Shown: positions 1-6,530 of the stretch, in pieces | How positions within the stretch are numbered: position 1 is the first letter of the stretch | How the letters are laid out: every line of letters starts with the position of its first letter | Source: an uncultured bacterium | Lineage (GTDB): Bacteria; Fidelibacterota; Marinisomatia; Marinisomatales; UBA1611 | Length of the DNA: 9,492 bases | Assembly (NCBI GenBank): GCA_938092125.1 | Contig: CALKMQ010000206.1 | Location: 1 to 9,492, forward strand | Direction: 5' to 3' | The notes under the pieces: model-generated | Seen by the model: only the letters and a program-made list of their open reading frames with translations | Databases searched by the model: none | What the model was told of the DNA's origin: nothing | Translations under genes and position numbers: made by a program

Positions 1-179
1 ATCTTGATGATATTGCGATAGAGGAAGTAGCTAATTTTGAAAGCAGTCTTTTTGATTATATTGATGCAAATGCTGCTGCACAGCTTAAAGCAATAAGTGA
101 TTCTGGTGATCTTAATGACGAGCAAAGTAAAGATCTCGAGAAAGTCATCACCGATTTTAAAAATAGTTTCATATCCTAA
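1..179 (+). CDS. atpA: ATP synthase F1 subunit alpha, C-terminal end (5'-truncated by window)
   Basis: This is the last 58 codons of an open reading frame entering from the left edge; complete codons begin at base 3 and the stop is TAA at 177-179. The peptide is helical and acidic and ends in DFKNSFIS. It matches the C-terminal helical domain of F1 alpha in style, including the short pattern 'FESSLFDYIDAN', equivalent to the 'F...L..Y...' segment of the family. The assignment rests mainly on position: alpha directly precedes gamma in the standard alpha-gamma-beta-epsilon order, and atpG starts 3 bases downstream. Alpha carries the noncatalytic nucleotide sites of the F1 hexamer on the cytoplasmic face of the membrane; that part of the protein lies outside the window. 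Confidence 0.88.
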   Translation, partial: LDDIAIEEVANFESSLFDYIDANAAAQLKAISDSGDLNDEQSKDLEKVITDFKNSFIS

Positions 180-182
180 TTT

Positions 183-1037
183 GTGGCTAGTCTAAAAGAC
201 ATACGAGACAGGATAAAATCCGTCAAAAGTATCCAAAAAGTTACTAGTGCTATGAAAATGGTTGCTGCTGCAAAAGTTCGTAAAGCGCAAGAGAAAATGG
301 AGCAGGCTAGGCCTTATACATCCGCTTTGGAAGAGACGATAAATCATATTTTACCAGATGTTAGTAGAAAAGATTTGGATCTTTTGAATGTCCGTAAAAT
401 CAGACGTAAAGCATATGTTATTGTTTCGGCAGATCGAGGACTCGCCGGTGGATTTAATTCTAACATAATAAAAGTTTCTGAAAAAGAAATTGCTGAATTC
501 GGAAAAGAAAATGTGGATTTATTTTGTATTGGGAAGAAAGCTAGAGATCATTTTAAAAGAAGAGACTATAATATAATAGAAAGCCATATTGATTTTTGGA
601 GCGAATTAAATTTCGAGAATGCTATGATGATTGGTAGAAGCGCTATCGAACATTTTACAAGCGGTAAGGTTGATGAAATACATGTTATCTATAATTATTT
701 TGTAAATATGGCTCAGCAAGAAATAAAGTCAGAAGTATTACTTCCGCTATCTTATGGCGATGAAGGTTTTGATGAAAAGGACAGATTATACGAACCCTCA
801 AAAGAAGTATTAGTCAATTCTTTAGTCCCTAGGCATTTGAATATCCAAATATGGAAGTATCTTCTTGAATCATATGCAAGTGAGCAAGCAGCCAGAATGA
901 TGGCGATGGAGAATGCAACAACAAATGCTGGGGATATGATAAAAAGTTTAACATTAGAGTTTAATAAGGCAAGGCAAGCAGCTATCACAACAGAAATGCT
1001 TGAGATAGTCAGCGGTGCTGAAGCTTTAAAAGAGTAA
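183..1037 (+). CDS. atpG: ATP synthase F1 subunit gamma
   Basis: Gamma is the central rotor shaft that turns inside the alpha3beta3 ring and couples proton flow through Fo to ATP synthesis. The 284-residue product has the usual family length. The N-terminal helix begins MASLKDIRDRIKSVKSIQKV and continues into TSAMKMVAAAKVRKAQ, both diagnostic of gamma. The middle Rossmann-like part contains 'SADRGLAGGFNSN' (about 78-90). The C-terminal helix holds 'ENATTNAGDMI' and 'FNKARQAAITTEMLEIVSGA' (about 243-280), the second half of the coiled-coil shaft. The start is GTG at 183, because it gives the canonical N terminus and lies 3 bases after the atpA stop. No clear Shine-Dalgarno sequence precedes it, so translation is probably coupled to atpA. 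No defects were seen. Confidence 0.97.
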   Translation: MASLKDIRDRIKSVKSIQKVTSAMKMVAAAKVRKAQEKMEQARPYTSALEETINHILPDVSRKDLDLLNVRKIRRKAYVIVSADRGLAGGFNSNIIKVSEKEIAEFGKENVDLFCIGKKARDHFKRRDYNIIESHIDFWSELNFENAMMIGRSAIEHFTSGKVDEIHVIYNYFVNMAQQEIKSEVLLPLSYGDEGFDEKDRLYEPSKEVLVNSLVPRHLNIQIWKYLLESYASEQAARMMAMENATTNAGDMIKSLTLEFNKARQAAITTEMLEIVSGAEALKE

Positions 1038-1046
1038 TTAATAGAT

Positions 1047-1051
1047 AAGGA
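1047..1051 (+). promoter_or_regulatory. Ribosome binding site of atpD
   Basis: AAGGA lies 7 bases before the atpD ATG at 1059, inside the 21-base atpG-atpD gap. It is the clearest Shine-Dalgarno match in the window; most other starts here lack one. It fits the need to make three beta subunits per one gamma. Confidence 0.7.
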
Positions 1052-1058
1052 AATTATT

Positions 1059-2456
1059 ATGGCAGCAAAAGGTAAAATATCACAGGTCATGGGAGCAGTT
1101 GTTGATGTTGTTTTCGAACAAGGACATTTGCCAGATATTTATAATGCGCTTTCAGTTGATAGAGGCGATGATGGCATCTTGGTTTTAGAGGTAGCACAAC
1201 ATTTAGGTGATTCATCAGTTCGAACTATTGCAATGGATTCTACGGATGGTTTAGTTCGTGGAACAGATGTTTCAGATAGTGGTTCTCCAATTTCAGTTCC
1301 TGTCGGACCCGAAACGCTTGGTCGGCTTTTTGATGTTTTAGGAAACACAATTGATAACAAAAAAGATGTTAAAACTAAGAAGGTTAATCCTATTCACCGC
1401 TCTGCTCCGAAGCATGAAGAGCTTGCAACATCAACAGAAATGCTTGTTACTGGAATTAAAGTTGTTGATTTAATGGAGCCATATACAAAAGGTGGGAAAA
1501 CAGGCTTATTTGGTGGAGCTGGTGTTGGGAAGACTGTTTTAATTCAAGAATTAATTAGAAATATTGCGACTGAACATGGAGGATACTCTGTCTTTGCTGG
1601 AGTGGGTGAAAGAACTCGTGAGGGTAATGATTTATATAATGAAATGACAGAATCAGGAGTAATTGATAAAACGACAATGGTTTTTGGTCAAATGAACGAG
1701 CCACCAGGAGCTAGGTTAAGAGTTGCATTAAGCGGTCTTGCTATGGCAGAGTATTTTAGAGATGACGAAGGGAAAGATGTTTTATTATTTGTTGATAATA
1801 TTTTCCGTTTTACTCAAGCTGGATCGGAAGTGTCGGCTCTTTTGGGTAGGATGCCATCGGCTGTTGGCTATCAGCCAACCTTGAGCACAGAAATGGGAGA
1901 TTTACAAGAAAGAATTACTTCAACAAAGAATGGTTCTATTACATCAGTGCAAGCGGTTTATGTTCCAGCAGATGATTTGACAGATCCTGCTCCTGCAACA
2001 GCATTTGCTCATTTAGATGCTATTTCAGTTCTGGAAAGAAAAATTGCTGAACTTGGTATATATCCTGCCGTAGATCCTTTGGCCTCAACATCAAGGATTT
2101 TAGACCCTAGAATTATTGGAAATCGTCATTATGATGTGTCTCAAAAAGTTCAATCGGTGTTGCAGCAGTACCGGGATTTACAAGATATTATAGCAATTTT
2201 AGGCATGGATGAATTATCGGATGATGATAAGCAAACAGTCTCAAGGGCTCGGAAAATACAGAAATTTATGAGTCAACCTTTTTTTGTTGCAGAGCAGTTC
2301 ACTGGTTTTGAAGGAAGATATGTTAGTCTTGAAGATACGATTTCTGGGTTTGAAGCTATTACAAATGGAGATGTCGACAATTTAGCTGAAAATTCTTTTG
2401 CTTATGTTGGGACAATAGATGAAGCTATTGAAAAGGACAAAAAGGCAGCTGCATAG
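1059..2456 (+). CDS. atpD: ATP synthase F1 subunit beta (catalytic)
   Basis: Beta carries the three catalytic sites of F1, making ATP from ADP and phosphate at the cytoplasmic face of the membrane. The 465-residue product has normal length. The N-terminal beta-barrel (about 1-80) begins 'GKISQVMGAVVDVVFE'. The nucleotide-binding domain has Walker A GGAGVGKT (152-159, K158), the catalytic glutamate in GERTREG (E184), 'MNEPPGARLR' (about 212-221) and Walker B LLFVDNIFRF (about 242-251, D246). 'GIYPAVDPLAS' follows at about 333-343. The C-terminal domain carries the DELSEED-type lever as DELSDDD (384-390), which contacts gamma. The start is ATG with AAGGA 7 bases upstream. The TAG stop at 2454-2456 shares its last base with the atpC start, so the two are probably translationally coupled. 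All key residues are present. Confidence 0.98.
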   Translation: MAAKGKISQVMGAVVDVVFEQGHLPDIYNALSVDRGDDGILVLEVAQHLGDSSVRTIAMDSTDGLVRGTDVSDSGSPISVPVGPETLGRLFDVLGNTIDNKKDVKTKKVNPIHRSAPKHEELATSTEMLVTGIKVVDLMEPYTKGGKTGLFGGAGVGKTVLIQELIRNIATEHGGYSVFAGVGERTREGNDLYNEMTESGVIDKTTMVFGQMNEPPGARLRVALSGLAMAEYFRDDEGKDVLLFVDNIFRFTQAGSEVSALLGRMPSAVGYQPTLSTEMGDLQERITSTKNGSITSVQAVYVPADDLTDPAPATAFAHLDAISVLERKIAELGIYPAVDPLASTSRILDPRIIGNRHYDVSQKVQSVLQQYRDLQDIIAILGMDELSDDDKQTVSRARKIQKFMSQPFFVAEQFTGFEGRYVSLEDTISGFEAITNGDVDNLAENSFAYVGTIDEAIEKDKKAAA

Positions 2457-2854
2457 TGGACTCTTTTGTTGTTGAAATTGTAACGCCTATTAGGGTTGTG
2501 AATCAAGAAAATGTAAAGTATTTGAGGTGTCCTGGCATTGATGGATCTTTTGGTGTGATGAAAAACCATAGAAACGGTGTCATCGCTCTCGATGTTGGAG
2601 AAATCAAAATTGAGACAAAAAATGATGTAGAATGGTATGCTACTAGTGGTGGCTTTGTTGAAATTTTGGATAATAAAGTTGAATTATTATTAGAATCAGT
2701 CGAGCGGTCTAACGAGATTGATGTCAAAAGAGCTTCTAGTGCTCTGGAAAGAGCGAATCAGAGAAGAAAAAATACCAAAGAGCCTATTGATAACATACGT
2801 TTAGAGGCCTCACTATTAAGAGCATTGAATAGGCTGAAAGTATCCAAAAAATAA
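2456..2854 (+). CDS. atpC: ATP synthase F1 subunit epsilon
   Basis: Epsilon sits on gamma at the foot of F1. It links the rotor to the c-ring and can inhibit ATP hydrolysis when its C-terminal helices extend. The 132-residue product has the typical beta-sandwich domain: 'VEIVTPIRVV' at 6-15, 'GSFGVMKNH' at 30-38, and 'SGGFVEILDNKVELLLES' at about 64-81. A complete C-terminal helical hairpin follows (about 88-130), with IDVKRA at 88-93 and a basic second helix (R115, R122, R126). Some bacterial and chloroplast epsilons lack this second domain; this one keeps it. The start is GTG at 2456, overlapping the atpD stop by one base, and gives the family N terminus. AAAGG at 2441-2445 is a possible weak ribosome site. 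It is the last gene of the ATP synthase operon. Confidence 0.95.
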   Translation: MDSFVVEIVTPIRVVNQENVKYLRCPGIDGSFGVMKNHRNGVIALDVGEIKIETKNDVEWYATSGGFVEILDNKVELLLESVERSNEIDVKRASSALERANQRRKNTKEPIDNIRLEASLLRALNRLKVSKK

Positions 2855-2925
2855 TTTTAATTGAATTCACCTGTTAATCCTCTTTTTATTTTTAATGCAT
2901 TTTCTTTTTACTTTATATTCTAATA
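2855..2925 (+). promoter_or_regulatory. atpC-aspS spacer with possible -10 element
   Basis: This 71-base, very AT-rich spacer ends the ATP synthase operon. It is T-rich on the + strand (2881-2913), but I find no convincing GC-rich hairpin before the T tracts, so no intrinsic terminator is called. TATATT at 2914-2919 is a plausible -10 hexamer placed so that transcription would begin at or near the aspS ATG (2926), giving a leaderless message. There is no clear -35 at the right distance and no Shine-Dalgarno sequence. Read-through from atpC into aspS is equally possible. Confidence 0.25.
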
Positions 2926-4677
2926 ATGTATAAACGAACACATACCTGCGGAGAGATAGACAATTCTCACATAGGTAAAAAAGTTATATTGAATGGATGG
3001 GTCAACACATCAAGGTTGCATGGTAAAGTTGTTTTTATTGATATAAGAGACAGATATGGTAAAACACAACTAGTTCTTGATGAAACTACTTTTAGTAACG
3101 AATTCGATAGCATTAAAAAATTGTCCAGTGAAGATGTTATTTCTGTAGAGGGTATCGTAAAAAACAGGGATAGTGGCGCTGAGAATACCGAAATGAAGAC
3201 GGGCGCAATAGAAATAGCTGTATCTAAATTCTTATTGTTGAATAAAGCTTCCACATTGCCATTTGTGCTAACCGATCGCAATAGTTCTGAAGAACAGCTT
3301 AGATTAAAATATCGTTATCTCGAATTGCGATTTGATGAACTTCAACATAACATTATTACTAGACATGAAACATATCAGGCTGTAAGGAAATATCTTTCAA
3401 AAAATAACTTTCTTGAAATCGAGACTCCTATTTTAATGAAATCGACTCCTGAAGGTGCTCGAGATTTTCTTGTGCCTAGTCGCGTTCATAAAGGCAAATT
3501 TTATGCATTGCCTCAATCTCCACAAATATATAAACAAATTTTAATGATATCTGGTTACGATAGATATTTTCAAGTTGTAAAGTGTTTTAGAGATGAAGAT
3601 CTCAGAGCAGATAGACAGCCTGAATTCACTCAAATAGATATTGAAATGTCTTTTGTTGATGAAGAAACTATTTTCTCGCAAATGGAAAACTTAACTCGAC
3701 ATATTTTTAAATCAGTAAAGAGTATAAATCTGCCCGATAAGTTTCCTAGGATTACATATAAAGAAGCGATGGAGAGATATGGTTCGGATAAGCCAGACAC
3801 TAGGTTTGGTATGGAGCTTATTGATATTAAGCCGTTTACTGATAAATCCGAATTTAAAGCTTTTAGTAATGTTGAGTACGTCAAGGCTATCGTTGTTGAT
3901 TCGGGAGCTAAGTTTTCACGGAAAGTAATAGACGAATTAACTGACATTGCCAAAAAAAGCGGTGCTAAGGGACTTGCGTGGATGAAATTTCAAGATGGCA
4001 GTCTTAGTGGCGGTATATCAAAGTTTTTTTCTGAAGTTTTACAAAAAAATATGGTTAAAAGTTTAAACCTTAAAAATGATGAGATAATATTAATCATTGG
4101 TGATCAGCAAAATATTGTATGTAAAACTTTAGGGAAAATTCGTACTTTGATAGCTTCTAGAGAAAACTTAACAGATAAAAATTTATTTAGCCCTATTTGG
4201 GTTACTGAATTTCCTATGTTTGATTTTGATGAAAAAAGTGATCGCTATGTGGCCATGCACCACCCGTTCACAGCTCCTAGAGAGTCTGACATTGATAAAC
4301 TTAATAGTGAGCCAGCTACGGCTCTTAGTCGTGGTTATGATTTAACAATGAATGGCCATGAAATTGCTGGTGGTTCTATCCGTATTCATTCTCCAGAAAT
4401 TCAGGAAAAAGTTTTTTCTCTTTTAGGGTTAACTCAAGAAGAGGCTATAGAAAAATTTGGGTTTTTGGTGGAAGCGTTACGTTATGGGGCTCCTCCACAT
4501 GGAGGCATTGCATTTGGGTTTGATAGGTTAGTAATGTTGTTAGCTGGAACTGAAAATATTCGTGATGTCATTGCATTTCCGAAGACTACATCAGCTACAT
4601 CATTAATGGATGAAAGTCCAAGCTATGTCGATCATAATCAGCTCAAGGATTTAGGGCTAAAGCTAGACAGTAATTAA
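2926..4677 (+). CDS. aspS: Aspartyl-tRNA synthetase (bacterial type, possibly nondiscriminating)
   Basis: This class II synthetase activates aspartate with ATP and loads it onto tRNA-Asp in the cytoplasm. The 583 residues fit the bacterial form. An N-terminal OB-fold anticodon domain (about 1-105) contains 'LNGWVNTSRLHG' and 'FIDIRDRYG'. The catalytic core has 'IETPILMKSTPEGARDFLVP' (about 165-184), 'LPQSPQIYKQ' (195-204), motif 2 FRDEDLRADRQPEFTQID (221-238, R222), 'NGHEIAGGSIRIH' (476-488) and motif 3 GIAFGFDRLVML (527-538, R534). A bacterial GAD insertion domain lies at about 290-410. The C-terminal tail TTSATSLMDESP (554-565) is typical. H32 and G84 align, from remembered sequences, with positions that are His and Gly in the nondiscriminating Pseudomonas aeruginosa enzyme and Leu and Lys in E. 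coli. The ATG start gives the family N terminus. The stop codon abuts the stop codon of the convergent lipoprotein gene with no spacer. Confidence 0.98.
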   Translation: MYKRTHTCGEIDNSHIGKKVILNGWVNTSRLHGKVVFIDIRDRYGKTQLVLDETTFSNEFDSIKKLSSEDVISVEGIVKNRDSGAENTEMKTGAIEIAVSKFLLLNKASTLPFVLTDRNSSEEQLRLKYRYLELRFDELQHNIITRHETYQAVRKYLSKNNFLEIETPILMKSTPEGARDFLVPSRVHKGKFYALPQSPQIYKQILMISGYDRYFQVVKCFRDEDLRADRQPEFTQIDIEMSFVDEETIFSQMENLTRHIFKSVKSINLPDKFPRITYKEAMERYGSDKPDTRFGMELIDIKPFTDKSEFKAFSNVEYVKAIVVDSGAKFSRKVIDELTDIAKKSGAKGLAWMKFQDGSLSGGISKFFSEVLQKNMVKSLNLKNDEIILIIGDQQNIVCKTLGKIRTLIASRENLTDKNLFSPIWVTEFPMFDFDEKSDRYVAMHHPFTAPRESDIDKLNSEPATALSRGYDLTMNGHEIAGGSIRIHSPEIQEKVFSLLGLTQEEAIEKFGFLVEALRYGAPPHGGIAFGFDRLVMLLAGTENIRDVIAFPKTTSATSLMDESPSYVDHNQLKDLGLKLDSN

Positions 4678-5319
4678 TCAATTATTAAACAGTTTGCTTA
4701 TTAAGCCAACGGAATTTTTTGCACATATTTGTGTTGTGCTTGATAGTTCTATTCCGCTGTACCAATAAGAATGAGTCCAAACTAAAAGTCCGGTCTCTTC
4801 ATCTTTGATTTTTAGTATTACCCCCACTCTCGCTTGTGTATATTCAATTTTCCCGCTTTCTTGGATTGAGCCACCGTCAGTTGTTGTGGTTGTAGATGTT
4901 GTTGCAAGAGCATTTTTTTCACTACCGCTCGATGCCGACGATTGAGTGATTGTAGTTTCAATCGTTCCCTTATCTTCAAGTCGATAGGGAATTAGAATGG
5001 TTTCTCTATCTGTATAATCAGTTAATGTGCAAGATAATGTAAGTGTTTTTTTACCTTTATTATTGAGGTTAATCACTGTTTTGTTATTGTTAAGTTGAGA
5101 TACGTTGAAACCATTTTTCATGAACATAAACGATATGTTATCCTCCATTATTTGTCCTGAACCAGGTTTATTTACATGGTCAGTTATCTTTTCAAAATTT
5201 ATAACACTTACTAGGTCAAAATTATAGTTTTGATTTATTGCAGGAGCGTCAAAACACCCTACAGTTAAAGATATTATTATAAAAAGTATTAATTTGTTTT
5301 TAAACAATTTAAAATCCAT
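4678..5319 (-). CDS. Predicted lipoprotein, possible CsgG/LpoB-like fold
   Basis: Function is unknown. The product has 213 residues. It starts with a basic N terminus, a hydrophobic stretch (about 9-20) and the lipobox LTVGC, with C22 as the lipidated cysteine. An envelope-anchored lipoprotein is therefore well supported, and Phe at +2 gives no inner-membrane retention signal by the enterobacterial rule. The mature part opens with 'FDLVSVINFEKI' (34-45), then 'IMEDNISFMFMKNGFNV' (57-73). It ends with 'VGVILKIKDEETGLLVWTHSYW' (165-186) and a helix. A strand, a helix with 'G-F-x-V', and a late strand 'D..TG.lvW' recall the CsgG, LpoB and related periplasmic lipoprotein folds; this is a fold guess from pattern only. 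Residues 124-152 form a Ser/Thr-rich insert with eight residues T140-T147 nearly all Thr, probably a flexible loop. The gene is last in a three-gene unit, overlapping the preceding TPR gene by 11 bases, which suggests coupled translation. No Shine-Dalgarno sequence is evident. Confidence 0.8.
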   Translation of the reverse strand: MDFKLFKNKLILFIIISLTVGCFDAPAINQNYNFDLVSVINFEKITDHVNKPGSGQIMEDNISFMFMKNGFNVSQLNNNKTVINLNNKGKKTLTLSCTLTDYTDRETILIPYRLEDKGTIETTITQSSASSGSEKNALATTSTTTTTDGGSIQESGKIEYTQARVGVILKIKDEETGLLVWTHSYWYSGIELSSTTQICAKNSVGLISKLFNN

Positions 5320-5638
5320 TTAAGTATTCTAAATGTATATTGGCTTCATTAATTATTTCTTGGTCTTTTGCATAACGAATACAATCTCTCCAAGCAAGAA
5401 TCGAATTTTCATTTTCTGATAAGGCTTCGTAAAGAAGAGCTTTTAATTTATAAATTTGGGCATTCTTCGGTTCATTTTTAAGTGCATTATTAAGCTGCTT
5501 TAATGATTCTTCAAATAAGCCAACTTCCATTGCTGATATTGCTCGTTTTAAGTAGTTATCTGACTGACCAAACAAAGCGGATGAAAAGGTTAAAAGAAAC
5601 ATTAAGGTATATAATTTTATTATTGATGCTTTTATCAT
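5309..5638 (-). CDS. Small secreted TPR-repeat protein
   Basis: Specific function is not recognised. The 109-residue product has an N-terminal signal peptide: basic start MIKASIIKLY, a hydrophobic core to about residue 23, and a cleavage region near 'ALFGQ|SD' (21-27), a style common in FCB-group exported proteins. There is no lipobox cysteine. The mature part is about 84 residues and looks like two tetratricopeptide repeats. The first (about 27-59) has 'YLKRAISAMEVGLFEESLKQLNNALKNEP' spacing with the typical G, A and P positions, and the second (60-94) has 'AQIYKLKALLYEAL' followed by 'SILAWRDCIRYA'. A short helix follows (97-109). TPRs are protein-binding scaffolds, so this may be a periplasmic partner of its neighbours. 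It begins 16 bases after the TatT-family gene and overlaps the following lipoprotein gene by 11 bases. Confidence 0.8.
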   Translation of the reverse strand: MIKASIIKLYTLMFLLTFSSALFGQSDNYLKRAISAMEVGLFEESLKQLNNALKNEPKNAQIYKLKALLYEALSENENSILAWRDCIRYAKDQEIINEANIHLEYLNGF

Positions 5639-5654
5639 TTTCTAGTTACTCAGT

Positions 5655-6530
5655 TTATTCAAATAAAGTGTCTTGCTGCTTGAGGAGTAATTTGGCTCTT
5701 TCTTGGTAGAACATATTTTCTGCCATTATTTCTGGATAAATAGAAGAATCGAGGTTTATTACTGATTTAAGTAGTGTTAAAAAGGCGGATTTGTCTTCAG
5801 CTTTCTGATAATAAAATTCTGATTTTTGAACTTTATTACCAAAATAATTTTCAGCTGATGTAATCGCTTTTTCAAAATAAATTTTTGACTGATTTATCTC
5901 TACACCAGGAATTCGACTATAAAAGACTCCGAAGAATCTATACGCTCCCCCTTGCTCATAATCAGGTGCAAGCGAAATTATTCTATGCATAATTACTTCT
6001 AATAATTCTCTGTGGTTTATACGTTCAATGGCTGCTTTATTATTCAAGTACCATAACTTATTTGTGGCCCACCAATACATTGCAGGAACCAGCTCTTTAG
6101 GCGCTTCTGATAGAGTAGATAAAATTCTAAAACTTGAATCACCAATCATATCGTTTAATTTTTGTGTAAATGCGCGATTAGTTAGAACAGCTGTTTTTGA
6201 AATTTCAGATCCTTTCAAAAACAGGCTATCTTTTATTTCATTATCTTTTTCTAAGAACATGCCTTGAAAAAAAAGAGTTTTACTATAGAGATCTAAAATT
6301 TCAGGATTATTTTGTTCAACATCATATGCGAGTCCTAGAATGTGATTTGCATTTTTCACAGCAGCCGAATCAGATCTCTGTTCCCAGAGCATTTTAGCTT
6401 GCGCAATAAGAAAATCTATATTTTGAGACTGAGCATGATCTAATTCTATTTTTTGGTTGCTACATTGCCATGAATGAAATAAGCAGAATGATAATATTAA
6501 GAGTTTATGAAAGAAAAGAATGAATTTCAT
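5655..6530 (-). CDS. TatT-family (TRAP transporter-associated TPR-fold) exported protein
   Basis: This resembles the TatT component family, first described from Treponema pallidum Tp0956, a periplasmic TPR-fold lipoprotein that partners a TRAP-type substrate-binding protein. The 291 residues include an export signal (about 1-22). The diagnostic blocks follow: 'VPAMYWWATNKLWYL' (148-162) and 'LAPDYEQGGAYRFFGVFYSRIPG' split around 187-209, a family hallmark of the form 'Y..GG.y..lG..y...P'. Next comes 'SKIYFEKAITSAENYF' (215-230), the helix matching 'A..hF.kAi......', then 'YYQKAEDKSAFLTLLKSVI' (240-258). C23 could be a lipidation site, but the preceding residues SWQ are a poor lipobox, so anchoring is uncertain. 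It is the first gene of the three-gene minus-strand unit. No TRAP binding protein or permease gene is present beside it, so a role in transport is not shown here. Confidence 0.85.
   Translation of the reverse strand: MKFILFFHKLLILSFCLFHSWQCSNQKIELDHAQSQNIDFLIAQAKMLWEQRSDSAAVKNANHILGLAYDVEQNNPEILDLYSKTLFFQGMFLEKDNEIKDSLFLKGSEISKTAVLTNRAFTQKLNDMIGDSSFRILSTLSEAPKELVPAMYWWATNKLWYLNNKAAIERINHRELLEVIMHRIISLAPDYEQGGAYRFFGVFYSRIPGVEINQSKIYFEKAITSAENYFGNKVQKSEFYYQKAEDKSAFLTLLKSVINLDSSIYPEIMAENMFYQERAKLLLKQQDTLFE

Noticed and set aside
752..1360. Minus-strand open frames of 112 and 73 codons opposite atpG and atpD
   Set aside because: They lie antisense to highly conserved ATP synthase genes, show no family features, and are explained as shadows of the real codon usage.
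2855..2925. Intrinsic terminator after atpC
   Set aside because: T-rich runs are present, but I could not find a stable GC-containing stem before them.
2503..3953. Minus-strand open frames opposite atpC and aspS
   Set aside because: Same reason: the opposite strand encodes complete recognised proteins, and these translations are low-complexity and Ser/Leu-rich.
4879..4904. Threonine-codon tract as a phase-variable simple repeat
   Set aside because: The codons are mixed (ACA, ACT, ACC and interrupted), so the DNA is not a clean short tandem repeat likely to slip.
5503..6397. Plus-strand open frames (68, 79 and 66 codons) across the TPR and TatT-family genes
   Set aside because: They are antisense to genes with export signals and recognisable TPR/TatT patterns. 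The hydrophobic look of the first comes from the complement of the TPR gene and its signal-peptide region.
5655..6530. Calling the three-gene unit a TRAP transporter operon
   Set aside because: Only the TatT-family member is present; no binding protein or membrane subunit exists within the bounded unit, so the name would overstate the evidence.
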